This document shows, in pieces, positions 7,775 through 16,152 of a stretch of DNA of 35,911 bases. The translations under genes were made by a program, and so were the position numbers. Each line of letters starts with the position of its first letter. Position 1 is the stretch's first letter. This DNA is from Candidatus Pyrohabitans sp. JdFR-17. Lineage in GTDB: Archaea > Hydrothermarchaeota > Hydrothermarchaeia > Hydrothermarchaeales > BMS3B. A model generated the notes under the pieces. That model had not been told where the DNA came from, searched no databases, and saw only the letters and a program-made list of their open reading frames with translations. Where the stretch lies: the NCBI GenBank assembly GCA_002011115.2, contig MTME02000096.1, forward strand, positions 1-35,911, written 5' to 3'.

Positions 7775-9118
7775 TTAGAGGATTTTGTAGTACCTCTGAA
7801 TCTCCCAAGGATGCACCTGCACGCGGTACTCGTCCCACTCCTCGCGCTTGAGCTTCAGTAGATTCTCGTACACATGGTCGCCGAGGGCGCGGCGCATTAG
7901 CTCAGAGTTCTCAAACTCTACTATAGCCTCGCCTAAGTTGGCGGGGAGGCTCTCAATGCCCAGCTCCTTTCTGCGCCTCTCGCTCATGTGGAAGATGTCC
8001 TCTTCAATTGGGTCTGGAATCTCCAGCTGCTCCTCTATACCTGCCAGACCAGCGGCGAGCATGGCAGAGAAAGCGAGATACGGGTTGCACGCGGGGTCTG
8101 GGGCACGGTACTCTATTCGTGTTGCCTTCTCCTTGCCTGGCTTGTAAAGGGGCACGCGTATCATTGCGGAGCGATTGCGGCGTGCCCAGCTCACATACAC
8201 AGGAGCCTCATAACCCGGAACAAGGCGCTTGTAGGAGTTCACCCACTGAGCGAGCACCATTGTAATTTGCCGGGCATACTTCAGGCAGCCGGCAATGTAC
8301 TGCTTTGCAATCTTTGACAGGTACCAGCCATCCGGATCGTTGGCGTCGAAGAAGGCATTCTGCCCATTTAGGGTAAAGAGGCTCTGGTGTGTGTGCATAC
8401 CCGAGCCATTCTCACCGAAGAGCGGCTTGGGCATGAACGTGGCGTACAGACCATTCTGCCTGGCTATTGCTTTAACCGCCATCTTGTATGCCAGGGCATA
8501 ATCAGCCATACGGAGCGCATCGGCATAGCGCAGATCTATTTCATGCTGACTCGGCGCCACCTCGTGGTGGGAGTACTCTACGGGTATGCCCATAGCCTCA
8601 AGGGCGAAGATTATCTGCCTGCGAACATCCTCAGCTTCGTCCAGTGGTAGAAGGTCGAAGTAGCCGCCCAGGTCAGTGGTCTCTGGGCACTCCATGGATT
8701 TGAAAAGGAAGAACTCCAGTTCAGGACCAACGTTCATCACAAACCCCTTCTTCTTCGCCTCTTCGAGGTTGCGCTTAAGCACATAGCGCGGGTCACCCTC
8801 GAAGGGCTTGCCATCAGGGGTAAGTACGTCGCAGACTATGCGGGCAACACGCTTCTCCTGGGGGCGCCACGGAAGAATCGTAAAGGTATCTGGGTCAGGC
8901 ATTGCCACCATGTCGCTCTCATGGATTGGAGTATAGCCGAGAATCGACGAACCGTCGAAGCCCATACCCTCTTCAAGGGCGGTCTCAAGCTCACGGGCAG
9001 GTATGGCGAAGCTCTTTAGTATTCCCAGAATATCTGTAAATTGAAACTTAACGAAGGCCACGTCCTGCTCTTCAACCACCTGAAGAATCTTTGTTATTTT
9101 CTCGCTTCTCTCGCCCAT
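7775..9118 (-). CDS. glnA: Glutamine synthetase type I
   Basis: The enzyme makes glutamine from glutamate, ammonia and ATP. The 447-residue product carries the GS signatures: 'GFDGSSI' near the N-terminus, 'VGPELEFFLF', the ATP/metal segment 'APSQHEIDLRYADA', 'NGSGMHTHQSL' with the substrate-binding Asn/Gly/His, 'NSYKRLVPGYEAP', and 'RIEYRAPDPACNPYLA'. The C-terminal part reads 'ERRRKELGIESLPANLGEA' and lacks the adenylylation-site tyrosine motif, as in the GSI-alpha type. I choose the ATG at 9118 because GGTGAT sits 6 bases upstream; the frame extends to tandem GTGs at 9130 and 9127. A TATA-like sequence and a symmetric repeat array lie upstream, suggesting nitrogen control. Confidence 0.95.
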   Translation of the reverse strand: MGERSEKITKILQVVEEQDVAFVKFQFTDILGILKSFAIPARELETALEEGMGFDGSSILGYTPIHESDMVAMPDPDTFTILPWRPQEKRVARIVCDVLTPDGKPFEGDPRYVLKRNLEEAKKKGFVMNVGPELEFFLFKSMECPETTDLGGYFDLLPLDEAEDVRRQIIFALEAMGIPVEYSHHEVAPSQHEIDLRYADALRMADYALAYKMAVKAIARQNGLYATFMPKPLFGENGSGMHTHQSLFTLNGQNAFFDANDPDGWYLSKIAKQYIAGCLKYARQITMVLAQWVNSYKRLVPGYEAPVYVSWARRNRSAMIRVPLYKPGKEKATRIEYRAPDPACNPYLAFSAMLAAGLAGIEEQLEIPDPIEEDIFHMSERRRKELGIESLPANLGEAIVEFENSELMRRALGDHVYENLLKLKREEWDEYRVQVHPWEIQRYYKIL

Positions 9119-9146
9119 GTATATCACCACAAATTTCTAAGATTCT

Positions 9147-9213
9147 TATAATATATAAAAGCTTGTTTGAGAATCTTTATGAAATTTTATGAAATTTTCA
9201 TAATTTTTCATAA
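9147..9213 (-). promoter_or_regulatory. glnA promoter with a four-half-site palindromic operator
   Basis: Read on the minus strand, a TATA-like box (TTTATATATTATA, about 9148-9160) lies 30-40 bases before the glnA start. Immediately upstream is an almost perfect 37-base palindrome (9177-9213) made of four copies of the half-site TTATGAAA/TTTCATAA at 9177, 9187, 9196 and 9206. Each neighbouring pair in the same orientation is spaced by exactly 10 bases, one helical turn. The symmetry centre is 9195. This is the architecture expected for cooperative binding of a dimeric or tetrameric regulator. NrpR operators of methanogens (GGAA-N6-TTCC) are similar in idea but not in sequence. Confidence 0.6.
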
Positions 9214-9255
9214 CAGCAAGGGCATCGCTCCGTAAGGCAAAGGTAATGTGGGTTC

Positions 9256-9435
9256 CTATTCGCACAGCTTGCCAGCGATTGCCCAGTCTTCTTTCTCCAC
9301 ATCTTCGAAGATTATGTGTACATGTTCCGGCGCCGTACCGGCGATGTCCACCATTGCTTTTGTAATTGCCTCCGCAAGCTTTGCCTTCTGCTCTTTGCTT
9401 CTTCCCTTCCACATGGTTATCCTAACTACCGGCAT
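9256..9435 (-). CDS. 4-oxalocrotonate tautomerase family protein
   Basis: This short gene encodes 59 residues beginning MPVVRITMWKGRSKEQKAKL. After removal of Met the N-terminal Pro1, the catalytic base of the tautomerase superfamily, is exposed, and Arg11 (in KGRS) is also conserved. The middle 'HVHIIFEDVEKEDWAIAG' is typical of small 4-OT-like subunits, which assemble as hexamers. A GGTGAG ribosome binding site precedes the ATG by three bases. The natural substrate is unknown; such proteins occur widely in organisms without aromatic meta-cleavage. It lies between TFB and glnA on the same strand, with gaps of about 120-140 bases on either side. Confidence 0.85.
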   Translation of the reverse strand: MPVVRITMWKGRSKEQKAKLAEAITKAMVDIAGTAPEHVHIIFEDVEKEDWAIAGKLCE

Positions 9436-9554
9436 ACTCTCACCTCTTTTTAGTATAATATTGGTTATGAAAAAATGTTGCGTTATGTCACTAATACTAG
9501 AGTTGGACTTTCTGGAAAGCCAGAAGGAGCCATACTCGCGTTACAGCTGCAGGG

Positions 9555-10487
9555 CTACATCGTAATCTCAATCTCGAGCTTCTCTGCAATCTCCTTGTAG
9601 CGGTTGCGTATGGTAACCTCAGTAACGCCCGCTACCTCGCTTATCTCCTGCTGCGTCCTGCGCTCGCCTACCAGCACAGAGGCGATGTAAATCGCAGCCG
9701 CGCTAACGCCAGTGGGACCACGCCCAGAGGTTAGCTGCAGATTCATGGCTTTGTTCAGTATATCCATCGCCTTCATCTGCACCTCTCGAGATAAGCCAAG
9801 AGAGGAGCAGAAGCGGGGGATATAATCCAGAGGCGTTGTTGGCGAGAGGTTTATACCAAGCTCGCGCAGAATGAAGCGGTAGATGCGCCCTATCTCCTTG
9901 CGGTCCATCATGCTCGCTTCGGCTATTTCATCGAGGGTGCGGGGCACAGAGCAGCGGCGGCACGCGATGTAGATGCACGCTGCAACCACGCCCTCGATGC
10001 TGCGCCCACGAATCAAGCCCTTATCCACAGCCTTGCGGTATACCACCGCTGCAGATTCGCGCACATTCTTGGGCAGGTCGAGCTTTGACGCTATCTTGTT
10101 TAACTCGGTTAGCGCTATGGTGAGGTTGCGCTCTTTGGCGTTGCTCACGCGTATGCGCTGCTGCCACTTGCGCATGCGGTAAAGCTGGGCGCGCTGTTGG
10201 GAGGGTATATCGCGCCCTGAAGAATCTTTATTGCGCCAGTCTATAGTTGTGCTTAAGCCCATGTCATGGATGAGGTACGTCATCGGCGCACCTGTGCGTG
10301 AGCGCTTCTCAGCCTGCTCATTATCAAAGGCGCGCCACTCTGGGCCTTCATCTACGATGTCTTCATCCACAACTAAGCCGCACTGATTGCAGATAATTTC
10401 CGCCCTCTCATAGTCATGGTACAGGTCGGTGCTTCCGCACTCCGGGCACTTCGCAACATATTCGCCTGTTCCTATCTTATTCACCAC
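9555..10487 (-). CDS. tfb: Transcription initiation factor IIB (TFB)
   Basis: TFB recruits RNA polymerase to TBP-bound promoters. The 310-residue protein has an N-terminal zinc ribbon with Cys14, Cys17, Cys33 and Cys36 and the B-reader region '[20 protein letters not shown]'. Two cyclin-like repeats follow (about 115-200 and 210-305) with typical '[10 protein letters not shown]' and '[11 protein letters not shown]'. The C-terminal '[17 protein letters not shown]' is the helix-turn-helix that contacts the BRE element. Two GTG codons (10487 and 10484) compete as start; no ATG is available. TATA-like sequence (taaataaatatag, about 10573-10586 on the plus strand) lies in the divergent gap shared with cdhC. 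Confidence 0.95.
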   Translation of the reverse strand: MVNKIGTGEYVAKCPECGSTDLYHDYERAEIICNQCGLVVDEDIVDEGPEWRAFDNEQAEKRSRTGAPMTYLIHDMGLSTTIDWRNKDSSGRDIPSQQRAQLYRMRKWQQRIRVSNAKERNLTIALTELNKIASKLDLPKNVRESAAVVYRKAVDKGLIRGRSIEGVVAACIYIACRRCSVPRTLDEIAEASMMDRKEIGRIYRFILRELGINLSPTTPLDYIPRFCSSLGLSREVQMKAMDILNKAMNLQLTSGRGPTGVSAAAIYIASVLVGERRTQQEISEVAGVTEVTIRNRYKEIAEKLEIEITM

Positions 10488-10664
10488 CCTTGGGTGTTCT
10501 CAGCTCTCTGCAAAAAAAGTCTGATATAGCCAACGATTCTAACATGTAACCTAAATTCCTGAAATTCCCGAGTTAAATAAATATAGATTTATGTTGTTAA
10601 GAAGTGCTGACAGGTCAACCTCCCTTAGAGGGGTTGCAAATGCTTGGCAAGACGTTACCAAAAA

Positions 10665-10690
10665 AGATATATATCATGAAAAATCATGAA
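10665..10690 (+). promoter_or_regulatory. cdhC promoter with paired TCATGA motif
   Basis: The TATA-like run gatatatat (about 10666-10673) stands 40-48 bases before the cdhC start. It is followed directly by two copies of the palindrome TCATGA at 10674-10679 and 10684-10689, spaced exactly 10 bases apart (as direct repeats, ATCATGAA). Lying between the TATA box and the expected transcription start, this is a plausible repressor site for the ACDS operon. Confidence 0.45.
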
Positions 10691-10713
10691 CTTTAAGCGA
10701 GAGGTGCTAGGTG

Positions 10714-12108
10714 ATGGATGAGGAAATCCCCGTTGATGTTGGATTAATCTATGAGGGCGAGAGGATAAGGAAGTCCAACATGTACGTTGACCTCGCTGGG
10801 CCTAAGAGCAAAGGTGCAGAACTACTGCTGGTAGTGCCAAAGGACGAGGTGGAGGATGGCAAAGTTGAGGTTATTGGCCCTGATGTAGACGAGATGGAGG
10901 AGGGTGGACGCTACCCTCTTGGCATATTTGTAAAGGTTGCTGGCGATAAGCTGGAAGAGGATCTAGAAGGTGTTTTTGAGCGCAAATTGCACTACTTCTG
11001 CAACTACATCCAGGGTTTCATGCACCTCAACTCCAGAGATATAATATGGTGCAGGATTAGCAAGGATTCTGCGAAAAAAGGTTTGAAGCTGTACCACGTG
11101 GGTAAGGCACTCATAAAACTCTACAAAACCGAGTTCGATGTTATTGAGAAGATACAGATAACCTTTTACACCGATGATAAAGCTGTTGACGAGCACATCG
11201 CTAGGGCGAGGGAGGTTTATGAGAAGCGAGATGCGAGAGCCTCAGCCTTAAAGGATGAGGATGTGGATGTATTTTACAGCTGCCTCCTCTGCCAGAGCTT
11301 TGCCCCAACCCACGTATGTGCGATTACACCCAGCAGGAGTGGCGGTTGTGGTGCGGTTACCTGGTTTGAAGGTAGGGCAGCGGTTAAAGTGGACCCCAAT
11401 GGCCCAATTACCGAAATCCCCAAGGGCGAGGTAATAGACCCTATAAAGGGAGAGTTTTCTGGTATAAATGAGTTTGTAAAAGAGAAGAGCAACGGCGCAA
11501 TTGAGCGGGTTTACCTCCACAGCATCTTTGATTATCCCCACACCTCCTGCGGATGCTTTGAGGCTATCGCTTTCTACATACCGGAGGTGGATGGCATAGG
11601 CATAGTGCATCGCGATTTCCAGGGCGTTACCCCCTTTGGTATCCCCTTCTCCACCATGGCGGGACAGGTGGGCGGAGGCGTACAGAGCCAGGGCTTCCTG
11701 GGAATTTCAATAGCCTACCTGCGCTCTCCCAAATTCCTCCAGGCTGACGGCGGCTGGAATCGCATTGTGTGGATGCCCTCACAGCTTAAGGAACGCGTGC
11801 GTGAGGCTATACCGGAGGAGATGTATGAGAAGATTGCGACAGAACTCGAGGCTTCTGACTTAGAGTCGCTAAAAGATTGGCTTAAACAGAAGCAGCACCC
11901 AGTACTGGAGCGCCTTGATGAGGAGGCTGAAGAAGAGGCAGCAGAAGAGGAGACGCGCGAGCAGGAGGCGCAGCCCGTAGCAACGCTGCCAGAACTCACG
12001 CTGCCAGCGCAGGGTATGCCTATCGCAGGGGCTCCCACTGAGTTTACAATCACCTTTAAGAATGCCAAGATATACGCAGAAAAGGTAATAATAAGGAGAA
12101 AGGGATGA
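10714..12108 (+). CDS. cdhC: ACDS complex beta subunit, acetyl-CoA synthase
   Basis: CdhC makes or cleaves acetyl-CoA at the nickel-iron A cluster. The A-cluster cysteines are visible at about 190, 193, 202 and 212 ('CLLCQSFAPTHVC', 'GGCGAVTW') and 279 and 281 ('PHTSCGCFE'), in the expected arrangement. The conserved 'GVTPFGIPFSTMAGQVGGG' follows. At about 464 residues it has the normal archaeal length; the bacterial enzyme has an extra N-terminal domain that is absent here. A Glu-rich linker (about 408-425) leads to a small C-terminal domain. I choose ATG 10714 over GTG 10711, since GAGGTG lies 7 bases before it. It is the first gene of a five-gene operon and overlaps cooC by four bases. Confidence 0.95.
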   Translation: MDEEIPVDVGLIYEGERIRKSNMYVDLAGPKSKGAELLLVVPKDEVEDGKVEVIGPDVDEMEEGGRYPLGIFVKVAGDKLEEDLEGVFERKLHYFCNYIQGFMHLNSRDIIWCRISKDSAKKGLKLYHVGKALIKLYKTEFDVIEKIQITFYTDDKAVDEHIARAREVYEKRDARASALKDEDVDVFYSCLLCQSFAPTHVCAITPSRSGGCGAVTWFEGRAAVKVDPNGPITEIPKGEVIDPIKGEFSGINEFVKEKSNGAIERVYLHSIFDYPHTSCGCFEAIAFYIPEVDGIGIVHRDFQGVTPFGIPFSTMAGQVGGGVQSQGFLGISIAYLRSPKFLQADGGWNRIVWMPSQLKERVREAIPEEMYEKIATELEASDLESLKDWLKQKQHPVLERLDEEAEEEAAEEETREQEAQPVATLPELTLPAQGMPIAGAPTEFTITFKNAKIYAEKVIIRRKG

Positions 12109-12854
12109 TAATCGCTGTCTCTGGTAAGGGTGGCACCGGTAAAACTGTTATAGCAAGCTTACTTGTGCGCTCTCTTGCAGAGCGTAACGCCTACAATATC
12201 CTGGCCATAGACAGCGACCCTGACTCCAACCTCCCTGAGGCTCTCGGCGTAAGCGTGGAGCGCACTATAGGTGATATACGCGAGGATTTGCTTGAGAAGC
12301 GAGACAACTTACCGCCAGGAGTGAGCTGGCGCTCACAGCTGGAGTACGAGGCAATGCGCGCAATAGTGGAAACTCAGGCATTCGATCTGCTCAGCATGGG
12401 TCGCCCCGAGGGGCCAGGGTGCTACTGCGCCGCCAACCATGTACTTCGCGAGATAATTGACACCTTCGCCAAGAATTACGACTACGTGGTGATAGACACA
12501 GAGGCAGGGCTGGAGCACCTTTCGCGCAGGACCACGCAGAACGTGGATGTGATGCTGGTGGTAACAGACACCTCAAGGCGGGGCATAACCACTGCTGCGC
12601 GCATAAAAGAGCTCGCTGAGGAGCTTAAGATAAAGTTTAAGCACATATACGTGGTAATAAACCGCGCAACCGCCGAGACAAAGGAGAGGCTCGAAGAGTA
12701 TGCCCGCGAAATAGGCTTAGAGGTTATAGGCGTTGTGCCTGAGGATGAAAATGTCAGGCGCTATGATCACGAAGGGAAGCCACTTGTAGAGCTTCCTCCT
12801 GATACGCCTGCGCTTAAAGCAGTGCGCGAGATAGCAGAAAAGATCGTGAGGTAG
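12105..12854 (+). CDS. cooC: CooC/AcsF-type nickel-insertion ATPase
   Basis: This 249-residue MRP/MinD-class ATPase has Walker A 'GKGGTGKT' (residues 7-14). It also carries the CxC motif Cys106-Tyr-Cys108 in 'GPGCYCAANHVLR', which marks the CooC/AcsF family. CooC dimers bind nickel between the two CxC motifs and mature the metal clusters of CO dehydrogenase or acetyl-CoA synthase. Its place between cdhC and cdhD, overlapping cdhC by four bases, supports a role in maturing the A cluster of the neighbouring CdhC. Confidence 0.9.
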   Translation: MIIAVSGKGGTGKTVIASLLVRSLAERNAYNILAIDSDPDSNLPEALGVSVERTIGDIREDLLEKRDNLPPGVSWRSQLEYEAMRAIVETQAFDLLSMGRPEGPGCYCAANHVLREIIDTFAKNYDYVVIDTEAGLEHLSRRTTQNVDVMLVVTDTSRRGITTAARIKELAEELKIKFKHIYVVINRATAETKERLEEYAREIGLEVIGVVPEDENVRRYDHEGKPLVELPPDTPALKAVREIAEKIVR

Positions 12855-12858
12855 GAGC

Positions 12859-14049
12859 ATGAAACTCAACCTTGAGGACATAATAAAAAGCCTGGTGGAC
12901 ATGGAGAGCATAGAGCTGGAGAATGTGGAGCTGGATGTGGAGGAGCTTGTGATACAGGCAAAGCAGGCGATGCTGATGCCAATTCTTCAGCAGCTTCAGC
13001 CGCAGGCGGCAGCTACGCTGGAGGCGAAGCCGGAGCAGAAGCTTGAAGCGCTACCTGAGATAACCTTTGAGAAGCCCATAAAGGAGTACCGCGGGCAGGT
13101 TGAAGAGATTACGCTTGGCGCTACGAGAAGTGAAGGTGGAAGCAGGGGCAAGGTGTTGAAGATAGGCGGGCAGCGCACCCTCTACCACTTTGAGGGAGGG
13201 TGGATAAACAAGCCCGTGGTGAGCTTTGACGTTTTCGATATCCCTCAGCCCCAGTTCCCCAAGGCTCTGCGCGAGGCGTGGAGTGAGGTGTGGGATTCGC
13301 CCGCGGAGTGGGCGCGCGAGGCTGTGAAGCGGGGTGCGGACCTGGTTACCATTCACCTGGTCTCAACCGACCCCAAGGTTAAGGATACGCCAATAAACGA
13401 GGCAGCAAAGACCGTCGAAGAGGTGCTCCAGGCGGTAGACGTGCCTATTGTGATAGGTGGCTCTGGCAACCCGGAGAAGGATCCTGCGCTCTTTGAGAAG
13501 GTTGCTGCTGTAGCTGAGAATGAGCGCTGTCTGCTTGCGAGCGCAAATTTGGACCTCGACCACAAGCGCATCGTGGATGCTGCAGTCAAGTACAACCACA
13601 ATGTGCTGAGCTGGGTTTCTCTAGACATAAACGATCAGAAGACGCTGAACAAGCTGCTTCTTGAGGAGGGCTTACCTCGCGAGAAGCTTGTACAGGACCC
13701 GACTACCGCTGCCTTAGGCTATGGTCTGGAGTACACCTATACCATGATAGAGCGCATTAAACTCAACGCCCTCAAGGGCGAGAAGGAACTCGCCTTCCCT
13801 GTAAGCTGCGGCGTTACCAACGCCTGGGCGGCGCGCGAGGCATGGATGAACGTCGCAGAGTGGGGTCCCCGTGAGTACCGCGGTCCCCTCTGGGAGACTG
13901 TCAATGCTCTCGCGGTGATGCTCGCGGGCGCAGATATAATGATGATGCTCCACCCAGGCGCTGTGCAGGCTATCAAGACCATAATCGACTCCATCTTCGG
14001 CGACTACCAGGGAGTGGAGATAAAGTACGAGGACTGGCTGAAGGTCTAG
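12859..14049 (+). CDS. cdhD: ACDS complex delta subunit of the corrinoid methyltransferase
   Basis: CdhD pairs with CdhE to form the corrinoid iron-sulfur protein that passes the methyl group between tetrahydropterin and acetyl-CoA synthase. The 396-residue protein has an N-terminal helical segment and linker (1-75). A TIM barrel follows with family motifs 'SFDVFDIPQPQFPKALREAW', 'VPIVIGGSGNPEKDP', 'ASANLDLDHK' and 'VQDPTTAALGYGLEYTYTMIERI'. Length is close to the archaeal norm. It begins four bases after cooC and ends two bases before the Fe-S protein gene. Confidence 0.93.
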   Translation: MKLNLEDIIKSLVDMESIELENVELDVEELVIQAKQAMLMPILQQLQPQAAATLEAKPEQKLEALPEITFEKPIKEYRGQVEEITLGATRSEGGSRGKVLKIGGQRTLYHFEGGWINKPVVSFDVFDIPQPQFPKALREAWSEVWDSPAEWAREAVKRGADLVTIHLVSTDPKVKDTPINEAAKTVEEVLQAVDVPIVIGGSGNPEKDPALFEKVAAVAENERCLLASANLDLDHKRIVDAAVKYNHNVLSWVSLDINDQKTLNKLLLEEGLPREKLVQDPTTAALGYGLEYTYTMIERIKLNALKGEKELAFPVSCGVTNAWAAREAWMNVAEWGPREYRGPLWETVNALAVMLAGADIMMMLHPGAVQAIKTIIDSIFGDYQGVEIKYEDWLKV

Positions 14050-14051
14050 GC

Positions 14052-14522
14052 ATGGCAAAGCTCTCACCTATTGAAGTTCACAAACTCCTGCCACGAACAA
14101 ACTGCAAGAAGTGCGGTAACGCCAGCTGCATGGCATTTGCCGTAAAGCTTGTGAGTGGAAAAGCTTACCTGGAGGATTGTCCGGAGATAAACAATGCACG
14201 CTATCTGCGCCAGAAGCTCGCCCTAAAGGAGCTTCTGAGCAAGGCGCTTGCAGCGACGTCCACAAAATTCGTGATTCACGAGGATAAGTGCACAGGATGC
14301 GGAAATTGCGTCGATGCGTGCCCTGCGAACGTGGCTGTTAGCCTTGAGGTGAGCGGAGGCAAGGGCAGCGCCAGCGAGGACGTGGTGCTCAAGATAGAGG
14401 ATGGCGTGGTGAAAGTGATGAATGTCAAGGCGTGCCGACGCTTCGAAGAGCAGGGAAGCGAGTCACGCCCGTGCAGCGTGTGCGTGGACTCATGCCCCTT
14501 CAAGGCGATTGAGTTTATGTAG
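14052..14522 (+). CDS. Iron-sulfur protein: CdhE-type Fe-S domain fused to a 2[4Fe-4S] ferredoxin
   Basis: The first 46 residues are a close paralogue of the N-terminus of CdhE, encoded two genes further on. Both start MAK-SP, and both have Cys at 18, 21, 26 and 43, the single [4Fe-4S] 'Fes' domain that serves corrinoid activation in the gamma subunit. A ferredoxin domain follows, with Cys80, 83, 86 and 90 ('CTGCGNCVDACP') and Cys128, 141, 144 and 148 ('CSVCVDSCPF'). That makes up to three [4Fe-4S] clusters in 156 residues. No corrinoid-binding or TIM-barrel part is present. Its position between cdhD and cdhE suggests an electron carrier for reductive activation of the corrinoid or for the ACDS complex. 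That role is inferred. Confidence 0.85.
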   Translation: MAKLSPIEVHKLLPRTNCKKCGNASCMAFAVKLVSGKAYLEDCPEINNARYLRQKLALKELLSKALAATSTKFVIHEDKCTGCGNCVDACPANVAVSLEVSGGKGSASEDVVLKIEDGVVKVMNVKACRRFEEQGSESRPCSVCVDSCPFKAIEFM

Positions 14523-14543
14523 AATTTCGTGAGGCGATGAAAC

Positions 14544-15956
14544 ATGGCAAAGGTATCACCCCTCGAAATATACAAGTACTTACCCGGGTTGAACTGCAAG
14601 GAGTGTGGTGAAGACTCCTGCATGGCTTTTGCGAGCGCGCTCATAGAGCGCAGCAAGAGCTATGAGGACTGCTCGCCTTTGGTTAAAGATGAGAAGTACA
14701 AGAAGAAGCTGGAGAAGCTTATAGAGCTCGTGACCCCGCCGGTTAAGGAAGTGGTGATAGGCACAGGTGAGCGCGCATGCACAATAGGCGGGGAAGAGGT
14801 GATGTACCGCCACGAGCTTACCTTCTTTAATCCAACGGCGCTGTTTATAGACGTGAGTGACGACTTACCAGCAGATGAACTTGCGGACCGCGTTGCCAGG
14901 ATAAGCAGGTTTGCTATAGAGCGTGTGGGGCAGAAGCTTCGTCTTGACGGCATTGCTATTCGTGCAAAGAGCGGCGACGCAGCCAAATTTGGCGAAGCAG
15001 TCGTGACTGCGGTGGAAAATTCGGACATGCCTTTAATGCTGTGCTCCTTTGATCCAGAACAATTAGAGGTTGGCCTTGAGATAGCCATAGAGCGGCGACC
15101 GCTAATCTACGCCGCCACCAAGGAGAATGTCGACGCGGTAGCCGAGCTTGCAGCCAAGTACGGCGCACCGGTCGTAGCCCATTCGCCGGGTGATATTCAG
15201 GGCTTATTTGAGCTCGTGGCTAAGCTGCGCAGTAAGGGCGTGGAGGATATTGTTCTCGACATTGGCACCTATCCAATGGATGAGAAGTTCGGCTCAAGCT
15301 TAGAGAACATGGTGATGCTTCGCAGGCTCGCTATCGAGAAGGGGGAGAAGTTAGCGGGCTATCCTATAATGGGCGTGCCCCTTGTCGCTTGGTTAAATGG
15401 CAACGACCCTGCCAAAGCCGCGATGCAGGAGTGCATCATAGCGAGCGCCCAGCTTCTGCGCTACGCAGACCTGCTGGTGCTCCACTCTATGGACATGTTC
15501 TCTCTGCTTCCACTGCTCACCCTGAGGCAGAACATATACACCGACCCGAGAGTGCCGATTCAGGTGGATGCGAAGCTGTATGAGATTGGTAAGCCCGACG
15601 AGAACTCGCCAGTGCTTCTGACAACGAACTTCGCCCTCACCTACTACACCGTCGCCTCTGACATAGAGGCTGGCAAGGTGGACTGCTACCTTCTCGTTGT
15701 GAACACAGAGGGTTTAGCGGTCGAACCAGCGATGGCGGGTGCAAAGCTTACGGGCAGCCTTGTTAAGGAGGCAATAGAGGAGAGCGGCGTCGAGAGCAAG
15801 GTGAAGCACCGCAAGCTGATAATCCCGGGAATGGCAGCGCGCATAAGCGGCGAGATCGAAGACCTCACTGGCTGGGAGGTGCTCGTGGGCCCAATAGACT
15901 CCTCCCGCATCCCTGCCTTTATAGAGCAGAAGTGGAAGTCTGATGGACAGGGTTAG
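14544..15956 (+). CDS. cdhE: ACDS complex gamma subunit, corrinoid iron-sulfur protein
   Basis: The 470-residue CdhE carries the methyl group on its corrinoid. The N-terminal [4Fe-4S] domain has Cys18, 21, 26 and 43 ('LNCKECGEDSCMAFA'). A TIM-barrel domain follows, with 'ERACTIGGEEVMYRHELTF' and 'PLMLCSFDPEQL'. The C-terminal corrinoid-binding part has 'LLTTNFALTYYTVASDIEAG' and ends with 'LIIPGMAARISGEIEDLTGW'. It is the last gene of the operon. T-rich stretches directly after the stop probably end transcription. No cdhA or cdhB (CO dehydrogenase subunits) lie in the window. Confidence 0.95.
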   Translation: MAKVSPLEIYKYLPGLNCKECGEDSCMAFASALIERSKSYEDCSPLVKDEKYKKKLEKLIELVTPPVKEVVIGTGERACTIGGEEVMYRHELTFFNPTALFIDVSDDLPADELADRVARISRFAIERVGQKLRLDGIAIRAKSGDAAKFGEAVVTAVENSDMPLMLCSFDPEQLEVGLEIAIERRPLIYAATKENVDAVAELAAKYGAPVVAHSPGDIQGLFELVAKLRSKGVEDIVLDIGTYPMDEKFGSSLENMVMLRRLAIEKGEKLAGYPIMGVPLVAWLNGNDPAKAAMQECIIASAQLLRYADLLVLHSMDMFSLLPLLTLRQNIYTDPRVPIQVDAKLYEIGKPDENSPVLLTTNFALTYYTVASDIEAGKVDCYLLVVNTEGLAVEPAMAGAKLTGSLVKEAIEESGVESKVKHRKLIIPGMAARISGEIEDLTGWEVLVGPIDSSRIPAFIEQKWKSDGQG

Positions 15957-15990
15957 TTTTTTATGCCATTTTCCAGTCTTTTTATTTCTA
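15955..15990 (+). terminator. Probable T-tract terminator of the cdh operon
   Basis: The stop codon of cdhE runs straight into TTTTTT, and a second tract (ctttttatttct) lies about 20 bases later. Archaeal RNA polymerase terminates at such oligo-T runs without a hairpin. The AT-rich insert begins right here. Confidence 0.4.
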
Positions 15991-16152
15991 TTACATGGGC
16001 AAACATAGTTTTATAACGGATAAATTATTAATAACATCACTAGGTGGACTTTTCGGTGTACGGTCCCACGCTTATATTAGATAGATGAAGCATGATAGTT
16101 TTTTATATGTTTATTAAGAATACCACATGTAACCACAAAGCAGGTGAGGATT

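Noticed and set aside
10620-10640. Possible hairpin in aacctcccttagaggggtt before cdhC
   Set aside because: Only four base pairs form around a five-base loop, and the flanking bases mismatch; too weak to call a terminator or riboswitch.
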